From Blastococcus sp. TF02A-26 (GTDB lineage Bacteria; Actinomycetota; Actinomycetes; Mycobacteriales; Geodermatophilaceae), in contig NZ_QOHG01000002.1 of NCBI RefSeq assembly GCF_003319125.1, forward strand, positions 124,001-188,000: 64,000 bases of DNA. Direction: 5' to 3'. The translations under genes and the position numbers were made by a program. This document shows positions 49,038-57,727 of the stretch, piece by piece (position 1 is the stretch's first letter; each line of letters opens with the position of its first letter). The notes under the pieces are model-generated. The model saw only the letters and a list, made by a program, of their open reading frames with translations, had not been told where the DNA came from and did not search any database.

Positions 49038-51359
49038 TCAGACGACCAGGCGGCCGCCCTGGAAGTCCTGGGAGCACTGGCGCGAGCAGACCATGGGGCG
49101 CACCGGGTAACCCAGCGTCCCGGCCTCCCATCCCTGCGCCGCCCAGCGGCTCCGGATGCCGCCGTAGACGGCGTTCGTCCCGCTGCTCGGCGCCCAGTAC
49201 ACCGAGCCGCCCTGGAAGTGCTGCGCGCAGCCGCCCTGGGCCAGGCCACACACCATCGGGAGCACGGGGTAGCCCAGCGGCCCGGTGTGCCCGCCGGTCG
49301 AGGCCCACAGCCCCCGCACCGCACCGCTGGTCCCGAACGCCCCGGACGACGGCGACCAGAACACCGACCCGCCCTGGAAGTGCTGCCCGCAGCCACCCCG
49401 AGCCAGACCGCACACCATCGGCGTCGTCGGGTAGCCCAGCCACCCCTCGTGCCCGCCGGTCGAGGCCCACAGCCCCCGCACCGCACCGCTGGTCGCGACG
49501 GCCCCGGACGACGGCGACCAGAACACCGACCCGCCCTGGAAGTGCTGCCCGCAGCCACCCCGAGCCAGACCGCACACCATCGGCGTCGTCGGGTAGCCCA
49601 GCCACCCCTCGTGGCCACCGGTCGAGGCCCACAGCCCCCGCACCGCGCCACTGGTGCCCACGACACCACTCGAGGGGGACCAGAACACCGACCCGCCCTG
49701 GAAGTGCTGTCCGCAGCCACCCTGAGCCAGACCGCACACCATCGGTGTGGTCGGGTAGCCCAGCCAGCCGGTCTCCCAGCCCGTCCCCGCCCACAGCCCG
49801 CGGATCCCACCACCGGTCGCGACCGCCCCCGTGGCGGGCGTCCAGTGCACCGAGCCCCACTGGAACAGCTGCCCGCAACCGCCCTGGGCCAGTCCGCACA
49901 CCACGCCACCCAGCGGGTTCCCGAGGGATCCACCGGCCCCGCCCGAGGCCTGCCAGGCGGCGTCGATCGCGGTGGGCCCGAGGGAACCGAGCCGGGCGAC
50001 GGTCACCGCCGCGGTCCCGCCGACGCTGGTGACCGTGACCTGGAAGGTCCCCCCGACGACCAGGGAGGAGCCGGCGGGCACCGGCTGCGTGCGGTCCGAC
50101 GCCCAGCCGGAGGAGGGTGTCGGCGTGGCGTCGACGAGCAGCGAGCTGTCGTCGCCGTCTCCGGGGACCGAGCGGTGCAGGAGCACACCGGGCGTGAGAC
50201 CGAACGGGCTCCCCGCCAGCCAGGCGTCCCGGCCGGTGGCGGGGCGGTACTCGAGCCAGTAGTCCGCGCCGCCCGGCATCGGCAGGCGCACCGCGCGGGT
50301 GCCGGTGGTGCCGGAGACCGGGGAGAGCTGCAGGTCCGCCCGGGGGGTGCCGGCGTCCATGGTCCAGGTCGCCCCTGCCAGGAGCCCCAGCCGGGACGCC
50401 TGGGTCACGTTGAGCGTGCCGACGTCGCCCCAGGAGGCGCCCATGACGTCGTACAGGTCCTGGTAGGCCACCGTCCGGCACGACCCGGCGTCCGGGCCGG
50501 CGTCGCACTGCCGCAGGGAGGAGTGCCCCAGCCCGAGGTTGTGACCGAATTCGTGGGCGATCACCGAGGTGGCGGTGTCCCGCACGTAGGCCCGGCCGCC
50601 GGACCCCAGGCCGTTGCCGATGGTGCCCAGGCCGTAGGAGCAGCCGGGCGAGCCGTCGGGGACGTAGACGAGCAGGTGCTTGCCCGCTCCGGCGGTCCAC
50701 CCGGCGCGCGTCGCGGCCTCCTGCCACAGCCCGAAGGGGTCGTTGCAGCCGATCGACGAGGTCTGGGCCGGCCAGTCGGTCCCGGCGACCGTGCCGAAGC
50801 GGACCGCGCCGGCGGTCTGCTCGTCCCAGAAGTCTGCGACCGGCCCGTCCACCGCGGCGCGGACGTCGGCGAGGGTGGTGCCGTCCTGCACGCTCCCGGC
50901 CGGAAGCGCCATGACGACGGTGACGGCGTGGTTCACCGGGCCGGAGGCGGGCGCGGGCGCCGGCTCGGCCGGGACGACCACCTGGGCGTCCAGCGCCTCG
51001 CGCGCCGGCTCGACCCCCTGTTCGGCGGCCTCGTCCCGCACGGTGTCGCCCAGCTCGACCTCGACCGTGGCGCCGGCCTCGACGTCGGCGAGGTCCTCCG
51101 TCGGCACCCGGACCGTCTCCCCCGGCGCCGTCTCGATCCAGCTGAGCAGTCCGCTGTCCTCGTGCGCCGGATGCCCCCCGGTGTCCGGCTCCGGGTCGGC
51201 GAAGCCCTGCACCAGCTCGCCGACGACCGTGTCACCCGCAGCGGGCGCACCCTCCTGGTCGGCGAGCGCGGGGGGCGCGACGAGGACCGCCAGCGCCACG
51301 GCGGCGACGACGGGGAGAACGGGCGACCGCAGGGGCCGCGACCGGAGCACGGTGCGCAC
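49038..51359 (-). CDS. Secreted metzincin protease with LGFP repeats
   Basis: A 773-residue secreted protein. Signal peptide about 1-34 (cleaved near ALA-DQ); an acidic, prodomain-like region to about 135; then a metzincin protease domain with HEFGHNLGLGH (His269, Glu270, His273, His279) and the Met-turn YDVMGAS (Met306). The overall look is that of gametolysin (M11)-like peptidases. Paired cysteines (GCNDP, GCSYG, QCDAG, SCRT) suggest disulfides. After a beta-domain, six LGFP repeats (about 480-773) of exactly 54 residues form the tail. The GTG at 51359 is preferred over an ATG at 51392 because GGAG lies 6 bases upstream. It is a tandem paralog of the next gene. Confidence 0.85.
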   Translation of the reverse strand: MRTVLRSRPLRSPVLPVVAAVALAVLVAPPALADQEGAPAAGDTVVGELVQGFADPEPDTGGHPAHEDSGLLSWIETAPGETVRVPTEDLADVEAGATVEVELGDTVRDEAAEQGVEPAREALDAQVVVPAEPAPAPASGPVNHAVTVVMALPAGSVQDGTTLADVRAAVDGPVADFWDEQTAGAVRFGTVAGTDWPAQTSSIGCNDPFGLWQEAATRAGWTAGAGKHLLVYVPDGSPGCSYGLGTIGNGLGSGGRAYVRDTATSVIAHEFGHNLGLGHSSLRQCDAGPDAGSCRTVAYQDLYDVMGASWGDVGTLNVTQASRLGLLAGATWTMDAGTPRADLQLSPVSGTTGTRAVRLPMPGGADYWLEYRPATGRDAWLAGSPFGLTPGVLLHRSVPGDGDDSSLLVDATPTPSSGWASDRTQPVPAGSSLVVGGTFQVTVTSVGGTAAVTVARLGSLGPTAIDAAWQASGGAGGSLGNPLGGVVCGLAQGGCGQLFQWGSVHWTPATGAVATGGGIRGLWAGTGWETGWLGYPTTPMVCGLAQGGCGQHFQGGSVFWSPSSGVVGTSGAVRGLWASTGGHEGWLGYPTTPMVCGLARGGCGQHFQGGSVFWSPSSGAVATSGAVRGLWASTGGHEGWLGYPTTPMVCGLARGGCGQHFQGGSVFWSPSSGAFGTSGAVRGLWASTGGHTGPLGYPVLPMVCGLAQGGCAQHFQGGSVYWAPSSGTNAVYGGIRSRWAAQGWEAGTLGYPVRPMVCSRQCSQDFQGGRLVV
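49219..49866 (-). repeat. 162-bp near-identical tandem LGFP units
   Basis: Within the LGFP tail the DNA repeats with a period of exactly 162 bp (54 codons): the phrase encoding the PPW-like end of each unit recurs with ends at 49218, 49380, 49542 and 49704. The copies at 49381-49542 and 49543-49704 are the most alike, indicating recent duplication or gene conversion. Confidence 0.85.
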
Positions 51360-51428
51360 GGGAACTCCAGGGGAAGGGATCGTCCTGTGCATCGGCGGGC
51401 GCGCCGCGATGTTGAGCAGAGGGCGGCG

Positions 51429-53105
51429 TCAGCCGCGGGCGGCGCGGCGCCGGAGCACGGCCCGTCCCGCGACGAGGGCCGTCCCGGTGACGACGAGTCC
51501 GGTCAGCAGCGGCCACAGCGTCGAGCTGCTCCGCGCCTGCGTCTCCAGCGCCGGGGCGGGGTCCGCCGGTACGGCAGCGCCGGAGGGCCCAGGGGCGTCA
51601 GCGGGAGCGGCGACGACCGCCGGGGTGACGGGGTCGGGCGTGGACGGCGGGGTGCCGGGCTGGACACGCGGAGCGGGACCGGCGCCCGTCCCGGCAGCCG
51701 GCGCCGGGGCGGGGACGGCGACCGGCTGCACGAGCACGGTGGCGCCGGCCGGGGTGACCGCCTGCACGGTGACGGTGAAGCTGCCCCCGACCGGGACGGC
51801 GCCGCCCACCGGGAGGGCGGCCCGCAGGTCGGCGTCCCACCCGGCGGCCGCGCTGGGCGTCCCGTCGAGCAGCAGCGACGTGTCGGTGTGCTCGCCGGCC
51901 CGGCGCAGCAGGACCCCGGAGTCCAGGCCGAAGCGGTTGGTCGCGCCGGCCAACCAGCCGTCCTGCCCACCGGCCGCGCGGTACTCCAGCCAGTAGGTGG
52001 CGCCGTCGGCGGCGGTCAGCCGCAGCGCCCGGGGGCCGGCGGTCCCGCCGAGCGGTGCCAGCGCGACGGTCGCCGGCGCAGCCCCGGCGGCGATCTGCTG
52101 CTGAGCGCTCGCCGGCAGGACCCCGAGCCGGGCGGCCTGCGCGGCGTTGAGCGAGCCGAGCTGCTCCCAGGAGGCGCCCATGACGTCGTAGTAGTCGCGG
52201 TAGCCGGCGGTCCGGCAGGTGCCGGTCTCGACCGCCGCGTCGCACTGGCGGCCGGAGGAGTGCCCGAGGCCGAGGTTGTGCCCCAGCTCGTGGGCGACGA
52301 GGGCGGGCAGCAGCGAACGGACGTAGGCCCGGCCACCGGCGCCGGGGCCGGCCCCGACCTCGCCGAGCGCGACGGCGCAGCCGGGGAGGTCCGCGGGCAG
52401 GCTGCTGACGTGGACGAGCAGGTGCCGGCCGGGCCCGGGCTGGAACCCGGCAGCGGCCGCGGCCTCGTCCCACATGCCCGCGGGGTCGTCGCAACCGGCG
52501 CGCGTGTGCACCACGTCGGGCACCGAGGCGGTGACCCCGAAGCGCAGGGCGCCGCCGGTCTGATCGGCCCAGAACCGGGCCACCGGACCGTCGACCACGT
52601 CGGCCAGTGCTGCGATGGTGGTGCCGTCCTCCTGGCCTCCCGCCGGGACGACGCGGACGACGGTCACGCCGTTGCTCGGAGTGGCCGCCGCGGCGGGAGC
52701 GGCCGCGCGGACCTCGCCGTCCAGGACCCACCGGGTCTCACCGTGGCCGGCGGCGACGTCGTCCTCGGCGTGCCCGGGCTCCGGATCGCCGACGGGCGCG
52801 CCCAGGGTGAGCTCGACGGTGGCACCCACGGGGAGCCCGGCGACGCCCTCGGTCGCGACCGGCACGACGTCGCCCGCGGCCGTCTCCACCCAGGTCAGCG
52901 GCTGCTCGTCTGCGCCGTGCGCGTGCGCACCGGCCAACCCGGTCTCCGGCCACGCCTGGACGAGCTGGCCGACGACGGTCTCGGCGACGGCGTCGTCCGC
53001 GGCCGCGGCAGCCGGCAGCACGAACGGCGCCAGGACGGCGGCCGCGACCGCGAGCAGCGGGCGCAGACGTCGCGGGCGGGAACCGGCGGCGGGGAGAGGA
53101 GGCAT
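51429..53105 (-). CDS. Secreted metzincin protease with C-terminal membrane anchor
   Basis: A 558-residue paralog of the preceding protease. Signal peptide about 1-35, a similar acidic prodomain-like region (VVGQLVQAWPE, compare VVGELVQGFAD), then the protease domain with HELGHNLGLGH (His272, Glu273, His276, His282) and Met-turn YDVMGAS (Met309). It carries the same cysteines. Instead of LGFP repeats it ends with a Pro/Ala/Thr-rich spacer, one membrane helix (about 524-545) and a basic tail (RRRAARG). This looks like a sortase-type tail but no LPXTG is present, so direct membrane anchoring is inferred. The ATG at 53105 is preferred (GGAG 6 bases upstream). Its target is unknown. Confidence 0.8.
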   Translation of the reverse strand: MPPLPAAGSRPRRLRPLLAVAAAVLAPFVLPAAAAADDAVAETVVGQLVQAWPETGLAGAHAHGADEQPLTWVETAAGDVVPVATEGVAGLPVGATVELTLGAPVGDPEPGHAEDDVAAGHGETRWVLDGEVRAAAPAAAATPSNGVTVVRVVPAGGQEDGTTIAALADVVDGPVARFWADQTGGALRFGVTASVPDVVHTRAGCDDPAGMWDEAAAAAGFQPGPGRHLLVHVSSLPADLPGCAVALGEVGAGPGAGGRAYVRSLLPALVAHELGHNLGLGHSSGRQCDAAVETGTCRTAGYRDYYDVMGASWEQLGSLNAAQAARLGVLPASAQQQIAAGAAPATVALAPLGGTAGPRALRLTAADGATYWLEYRAAGGQDGWLAGATNRFGLDSGVLLRRAGEHTDTSLLLDGTPSAAAGWDADLRAALPVGGAVPVGGSFTVTVQAVTPAGATVLVQPVAVPAPAPAAGTGAGPAPRVQPGTPPSTPDPVTPAVVAAPADAPGPSGAAVPADPAPALETQARSSSTLWPLLTGLVVTGTALVAGRAVLRRRAARG

Positions 53106-53206
53106 CCCCTGCTCCATCGGCGGTCCGCGCGCGCGTCGGCACCGGATCGGCGGTGTTGAGCCGAATCCGCCGTCACACGGGACGCACTGGACGACCTGGA
53201 CCCCGG

Positions 53207-53252
53207 TGGCCCCTCTGCAGGGCCCGCCGCGAGCTCGCGAGCGGTGGGGGGC
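53207..53252 (-). terminator. Structured terminator, copy B of a dispersed repeat
   Basis: This minus-strand element matches 18895-18940 at 41 of 46 positions and begins about 17 bases after the lpdA stop. Its outer stem differs from copy A on both sides in a way that keeps pairing (AGA with TCT instead of GAC with GTC). Confidence 0.7.
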
Positions 53253-53268
53253 AGAGAGGGGTCCTTCG

Positions 53269-54675
53269 TCAGGCCAGCGCGTCGGCCCCCATCAGCCGCC
53301 GGCCGGCCTCGGTGATCGAGCCGGACAGCGACGGGTAGATCGCGAAGGTCTGCGCGAGGTCGGAGACGGTCAGCCCGTGCGTGACCGCCAGGGCGATCGG
53401 CAGCACCAGCTCCGAGGCGCCCGGAGCAACGACCACGCCACCGACGACGACGCCGGTGGACTTCCGCGCGAACAGCTTCACGAAGCCGTCCTGCATGTCG
53501 GCCATCTTGGCGCGGGCGTTGGTGGCCAGCGGCAGGCGGACGACGTCGATCGGCGCACCCTCCGGCAGCGACCCCTCCTGGATGCCGACGGTGGCGATCT
53601 CGGGGTGGGTGAAGACGTTGGCGGCGACGGTCTTGAGCCGGATCGGCTGCACGGCCTCCCCCAGCGCGTGCCACATGGCGATCCGGCCCTGCATCGCCGC
53701 CACGCTGGCGAGCTGGAAGACGCCGGTCACGTCGCCGGCGGCGTAGATGCCGGGCACCGAGGTCCGCGACACCCGGTCCACGACGACGTGCCCGCTCTCG
53801 GCCAGCCGGACCCCGCACTGCTCCAGGTTGAGCCCGGCGGTGTTCGGCACGGTGCCGACGGTCATCAGCGCGTGCGACCCCTCCACGGTCCGCCCGTCGG
53901 TGAGCGTGACCAGCACACCCTTCTCGGTGCGCTCCACGGTGGCGGCGCGGCCGCGCTGGGTGATCCGCCCACCACGGGACTGGAACACCTGCTCGAGGAC
54001 CTCGGCGGCGTCGGCGTCCTCCCCGGGCAGCACGCGGTCGCGGGAGGAGACCAGCGTGACCGGCACCCCGGCCTCCAGGTAGCCGGAGGCGAACTCCGCA
54101 CCGGTGACGCCCGAGCCGACGACGACGAGGTGCTCGGGCATCTCCTCGAGCTCGTAGACGTCGCGCCAGTCGAGGATCCGATCGTGGTCCGGCTCGGCAC
54201 CGGGGATGACCCGCGGGTCGGCGCCGGTGGCGATGAGGACGACGTCGCACTCGAGCACCTCGGCGACCTCACCGGCACGGTCGAGGACCTCGACCCGGTG
54301 CTCGACCAGACCGCGGACGTCGTCGGCCAGGCGCCCCTGCCCACCCACGATCCGGACGCCCTCCGCGCTGAGCCGGGCGTGGATGTCGGCCGACTGGGCG
54401 ACCGCCAGGCCCTTCACCCGGTGGTTGACCGCGGCGAGGTCCATGCCGGCGGCGCGCAGGTCGCTGCCCAGCACCCCGAGGGCCGCGGAGTCGCGCACGC
54501 TCGTCATCGCCCCGGCCGAGGCGATGAACGCCTTCGAGGGCACGCAGTCCGTGAGGACGCTGGCCCCGCCGACGCCGTCCCGCTCGACGACGGTGACCTC
54601 CGCACCCAGGGAGGCGCCGACCAGGGCGGCCTCGTAGCCGGCCGGGCCACCGCCGATGATGACGATGCGGGTCAT
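53269..54675 (-). CDS. lpdA: NAD(P)H quinone reductase LpdA, lipoamide dehydrogenase fold
   Basis: A 468-residue two-domain flavoprotein: FAD-binding VIIGGGPAGYEAA, NAD(P)-binding VVVGSGVTGAEFA, the FAD C-motif GIYAAGDVTG, and the dimerisation domain with TVAANVFTHPEIATVG. The redox-active CXXXXC of lipoamide dehydrogenases is broken: GGASVLTDCVPSK has Ser39 in place of the first cysteine, with only Cys44 left. This is the pattern of M. tuberculosis LpdA (Rv3303c), a quinone reductase that does not act on lipoamide. An AGGAG site precedes the ATG at 54675. It is followed by a structured terminator. Confidence 0.9.
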   Translation of the reverse strand: MTRIVIIGGGPAGYEAALVGASLGAEVTVVERDGVGGASVLTDCVPSKAFIASAGAMTSVRDSAALGVLGSDLRAAGMDLAAVNHRVKGLAVAQSADIHARLSAEGVRIVGGQGRLADDVRGLVEHRVEVLDRAGEVAEVLECDVVLIATGADPRVIPGAEPDHDRILDWRDVYELEEMPEHLVVVGSGVTGAEFASGYLEAGVPVTLVSSRDRVLPGEDADAAEVLEQVFQSRGGRITQRGRAATVERTEKGVLVTLTDGRTVEGSHALMTVGTVPNTAGLNLEQCGVRLAESGHVVVDRVSRTSVPGIYAAGDVTGVFQLASVAAMQGRIAMWHALGEAVQPIRLKTVAANVFTHPEIATVGIQEGSLPEGAPIDVVRLPLATNARAKMADMQDGFVKLFARKSTGVVVGGVVVAPGASELVLPIALAVTHGLTVSDLAQTFAIYPSLSGSITEAGRRLMGADALA

Positions 54676-54778
54676 GGGTGCGCTCCTGTGCGTTGCTCGT
54701 GGACGTGCCGGGGCCATTGTCCCCGCTGGGGCGCGCGGGTGTCGGCATCCTCACGGGTCGGGCCCGCCACAGCCGCCG

Positions 54779-54784
54779 TAGGCT
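54779..54784 (+). promoter_or_regulatory. Leaderless -10 box of the GGCT-like gene
   Basis: TAGGCT lies 8 bases before the ATG at 54793. Confidence 0.45.
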
Positions 54785-54792
54785 CGGCGGCG

Positions 54793-55254
54793 ATGGGCCT
54801 CTACGCGGCGTACGGCTCCAACATGGACCCGGCGCAGATGCTGCGCCGCTGCCCCTCCTCCCCGCACACCGGCACCGGCTGGATCCGCGGCTGGCGGCTG
54901 ACCTTCGGCGCGGAGGAGCTGGGCTGGGAGGGGGCGCTGGCCACCCTGGTCCCGGCCGACGACCGGGAGGCGCCCGGCGTCTTCGTGGCCCTCTACGACC
55001 TCACCGAGGCCGACGAGGCGGCGCTGGACGCCTGGGAGGGCGCGGACCTCGGGCTGTACCGCAAGCTCAACCTGCGGGTGCACACGCTGGCCGGTGACGT
55101 GGTGGCCTACGTCTACGCCCTCGACGCCTTCGAGGGCGGCCTGCCGTCGGCGCGGTACCTCGGCGTCCTGGCCGACGGCGCGCAGGCCGCGGGCGCCCCC
55201 GACGACTACGTCGCCGAGTTGCGTGCCCGGGAGTGCCGCTCCACGGGGGTCTGA
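54793..55254 (+). CDS. Gamma-glutamylcyclotransferase-like protein
   Basis: A 153-residue protein with the family's N-terminal LYAAYGSNM (substrate-binding loop), WRLTFGAEELGWEG, ATLVPADD and LDAWEGADLGLYRK, which carries candidate catalytic acids. The family cyclises gamma-glutamyl amino acids to 5-oxoproline, though many bacterial members have unknown substrates. It is transcribed divergently from lpdA. Its last 49 bases overlap the 3' end of the convergent MptB-like gene, and both stops look genuine. Confidence 0.8.
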   Translation: MGLYAAYGSNMDPAQMLRRCPSSPHTGTGWIRGWRLTFGAEELGWEGALATLVPADDREAPGVFVALYDLTEADEAALDAWEGADLGLYRKLNLRVHTLAGDVVAYVYALDAFEGGLPSARYLGVLADGAQAAGAPDDYVAELRARECRSTGV

Positions 55255-56732
55255 GCCCACACGGTCCGGCGCGCGCGCAGCCAGAGCGCCGCCGCTCCGG
55301 CGGCGACGAGCACGACCAGCACGAGGGCGTCGGCCAGCGGGCGTCCCAGCCGCTGCAGGGTCGCCTGGCCGCCGGGCAGCACGAGGAACGACCCCGCCGC
55401 GGACGCGACGATGGCCAGCCAGCGGTCCACGCGGATGCCGGTGAGGGCGAGCAGGAGGACCGGCCACATCAGGTACCACGGCCACACGGCGCTGCCGGTC
55501 AGCACGATGGTCACGAGGATCCAGGCCGTCGGCCGCAGCACGCCCCACTGCGGCACGCGGGTGAGCAAGGCCAGGCAGACGAGCGCCCCCACGGCGAGCG
55601 CCGCCGTCCGCACCGGGTCCAGCGGCGGGTCGTCGGCGTCGATCAACACGGCGAGCGCCGTCGGCGGGGACAGCGGCTCGATGGCCAGGCCGGGCACGTC
55701 GATGTTGCCCACCCATGCCCAGCCCAGTCCGCACGCCGACGCGGCGGCCACGAAGACCGCCAGGCCCGTGCCCCCGACCTGCACGAGGACCCGGATCCGG
55801 TCCGCGAGGCGGGCGTGCCGCCAGGCGGCGTCGACCGCGATGACGGCGACCCCGGCCAGCGCCATCACCTTCACCCCCGCCCCGAGCGCGCAGAGCGCCA
55901 CCGCCAGGTAGGGCCGGCGCAGCAGCGCCAGCCAGACGCCGGCGAGCAGGAAGACCAGCATGAGCACGTCGTTGTGGACGCCGGAGACGCCGTGCAGCAG
56001 GAAGAGGGGGTTGGCGACGACCAGCCACAGCGTGCGCGCCGGGTCGAAGCCGGACAACCGCGCGATCCGCACCACGAGGACCGCCAGCCCGATCCAGGCC
56101 AGGACGGTCAGCACCCGCAGGGCGACCACGATCGCGCGCACGTCCTCGTCGAACACCCGGGCGAGCAGGTCGAGGAGGCGCAGGAACGGCGGGCTGTACG
56201 GCGAGGGGTTCTCGAGCCAGATCTCCTCGCCGCCCCGGATGCCGGGGACGTCGCCGGCCGCCTGGGCGCCCTCGGTGTACGGGTCCACGCCGTGCTGCAT
56301 GCTCACGCCGACCGCCGTGTAGATGTAGGCGTCGGGGCTGAACAGCGGGATGCCGATCGTCAGCGGCAGCGACCAGAGCCCACCCAGCACCGCGACGGCC
56401 CGCGTCCCGGCGCCGTGCCGCACGGCCCAGCCGAGGCACAGCCAGGCACCGGTCAGCAGCACCAGCGCGACGCCGAGCAGCAGCAGCGCCGGGCGCCCGC
56501 CCAGCTCGCTGCGGGTGATCGCCTCCACCTGGAAGAACCACAGGTCGCGGGCCGCGACGTTGCGACCCACGCCCGTGCCCGCCAGGGCCAGGTAGGTCGT
56601 GGCCAGCGTCCCGGCCACCGCGGCGCCGACCAGGGCGCGGGTCCGCTGTCGCGGGTCGACCGCGACCGGCGCCTCCCCGCCCTCGACCAGGGTCCACAGG
56701 CGGCGTGCCGCGCTCCGCACGTCCGGCGTCAT
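55206..56732 (-). CDS. MptB-like polyprenol-phosphomannose mannosyltransferase
   Basis: A 508-residue GT-C protein with about 12-13 membrane helices. The first extracytoplasmic loop contains LFSPDAYIYTAVG and GVDPYTEG, with the acidic residues expected for the catalytic site, followed by NPSPYSPPF. These are the hallmarks of MptA/MptB-type alpha-1,6-mannosyltransferases, which use polyprenyl-phospho-mannose to build lipomannan or related glycans. The ATG at 56732 overlaps the meaB stop (ATGA), placing it at the end of the mutA-mutB-meaB operon, a surprising partner. The MptB assignment is by pattern; another GT-C transferase is possible. Confidence 0.7.
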   Translation of the reverse strand: MTPDVRSAARRLWTLVEGGEAPVAVDPRQRTRALVGAAVAGTLATTYLALAGTGVGRNVAARDLWFFQVEAITRSELGGRPALLLLGVALVLLTGAWLCLGWAVRHGAGTRAVAVLGGLWSLPLTIGIPLFSPDAYIYTAVGVSMQHGVDPYTEGAQAAGDVPGIRGGEEIWLENPSPYSPPFLRLLDLLARVFDEDVRAIVVALRVLTVLAWIGLAVLVVRIARLSGFDPARTLWLVVANPLFLLHGVSGVHNDVLMLVFLLAGVWLALLRRPYLAVALCALGAGVKVMALAGVAVIAVDAAWRHARLADRIRVLVQVGGTGLAVFVAAASACGLGWAWVGNIDVPGLAIEPLSPPTALAVLIDADDPPLDPVRTAALAVGALVCLALLTRVPQWGVLRPTAWILVTIVLTGSAVWPWYLMWPVLLLALTGIRVDRWLAIVASAAGSFLVLPGGQATLQRLGRPLADALVLVVLVAAGAAALWLRARRTVWAQTPVERHSRARNSAT

Positions 56733-57727
56733 CGGGACTCGGGGTCGGTGAGGAAGAGGTCGAGGAGCTCCCGTGCCGCCAGCGCCGGGGTGACCTCGCC
56801 GGCGAGCACCGCCCGCTCGAGCTCCGGCGCCCGCTCCCGCACCCCGGGGTGGGCCCGCAGCCGGTGCTCCAGCCCGCTGCGCACCAGCTGCCAGGTCCAG
56901 CGGACCTGCTGGGTGCGCCGGCGCTCGTCGAAGGCGCCCGAGGCCCTCGCCCGCTCCTGGTGCTCGACGAGCTTCGTCCACACCTCGTCGAGGCCCTCGC
57001 CGGTGAGCCCGGCGCAGGTGAGCACCGGGACGTCCCAGTCCTCGTCGTGACCGCGCAGCATCCGGATCGCGCCGGCCAGCTCGCGGGCGGCCTTGCGCGC
57101 CTCCGCGGCGCCGGGGCCGTCGGCCTTGTTCACGGCGATGACGTCGGCGATCTCGAGGATGCCGCGCTTGATGCCCTGCAGCTGGTCGCCGGTGCGGGCG
57201 AGGGTGAGGAAGAGGAAGGAGTCGACCATCTCCGCGACGGTCACCTCGGACTGACCCACGCCGACCGTCTCGACCAGGACGACGTCGTAGCCCGCGGCCT
57301 CGACGACGACCATCGACTCGCGCGTCGCCTGGGCCACGCCGCCGAGGGTGCCTGCCGTCGGCGAGGGCCGCACGAAGGCGCGCGGATCGACCGACAGCCG
57401 CTGCATCCGGGTCTTGTCGCCGAGGATCGAGCCGCCCGAGCGCGCCGAGGACGGGTCGACGGCCAGGACGGCGACCCGGGACCCGGCGCCGGTGAGGGTC
57501 ACCCCGAGCTGGTCGATGAAGGTGGACTTGCCGACCCCCGGGACGCCGCTGATCCCGATCCGGCGGGCGTTCCCCGCGTGCGGCAGCAGCTCGACCAGCA
57601 GCTCCTGTGCGCGATCGCGGTGGTCGGCCCGCCGGGACTCGACCAGCGTGATGGCGCGCGCCATCGACCGCCGGTCGCCGGCGAGGACCCCCTCGGCGAG
57701 CGCCGGGACGTCGGGCCCGCCGCTCAA
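56729..57727 (-). CDS. meaB: Methylmalonyl-CoA mutase-associated GTPase MeaB
   Basis: A 332-residue G3E-family GTPase with P-loop [42 protein letters not shown] (switch) and VNKADGPG (base specificity). It protects and reloads the B12 cofactor of the mutase encoded just upstream. The start is a TTG at 57727 whose last two bases and the next A form the mutB stop (TTGA overlap); no ATG or GTG fits the family N-terminus better. Confidence 0.93.
   Translation of the reverse strand: MSGGPDVPALAEGVLAGDRRSMARAITLVESRRADHRDRAQELLVELLPHAGNARRIGISGVPGVGKSTFIDQLGVTLTGAGSRVAVLAVDPSSARSGGSILGDKTRMQRLSVDPRAFVRPSPTAGTLGGVAQATRESMVVVEAAGYDVVLVETVGVGQSEVTVAEMVDSFLFLTLARTGDQLQGIKRGILEIADVIAVNKADGPGAAEARKAARELAGAIRMLRGHDEDWDVPVLTCAGLTGEGLDEVWTKLVEHQERARASGAFDERRRTQQVRWTWQLVRSGLEHRLRAHPGVRERAPELERAVLAGEVTPALAARELLDLFLTDPESR

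Noticed and set aside
51360-51392. ATG at 51392 as the start of the LGFP protease
   Set aside because: No ribosome binding site before it, and the extra 11 residues spoil the signal peptide start; GTG 51359 has GGAG at the right distance.
49038-53105. Tandem metzincin pair as one gene split by a frameshift
   Set aside because: Each has its own signal peptide, ribosome binding site, full zinc site and stop; they are paralogs.
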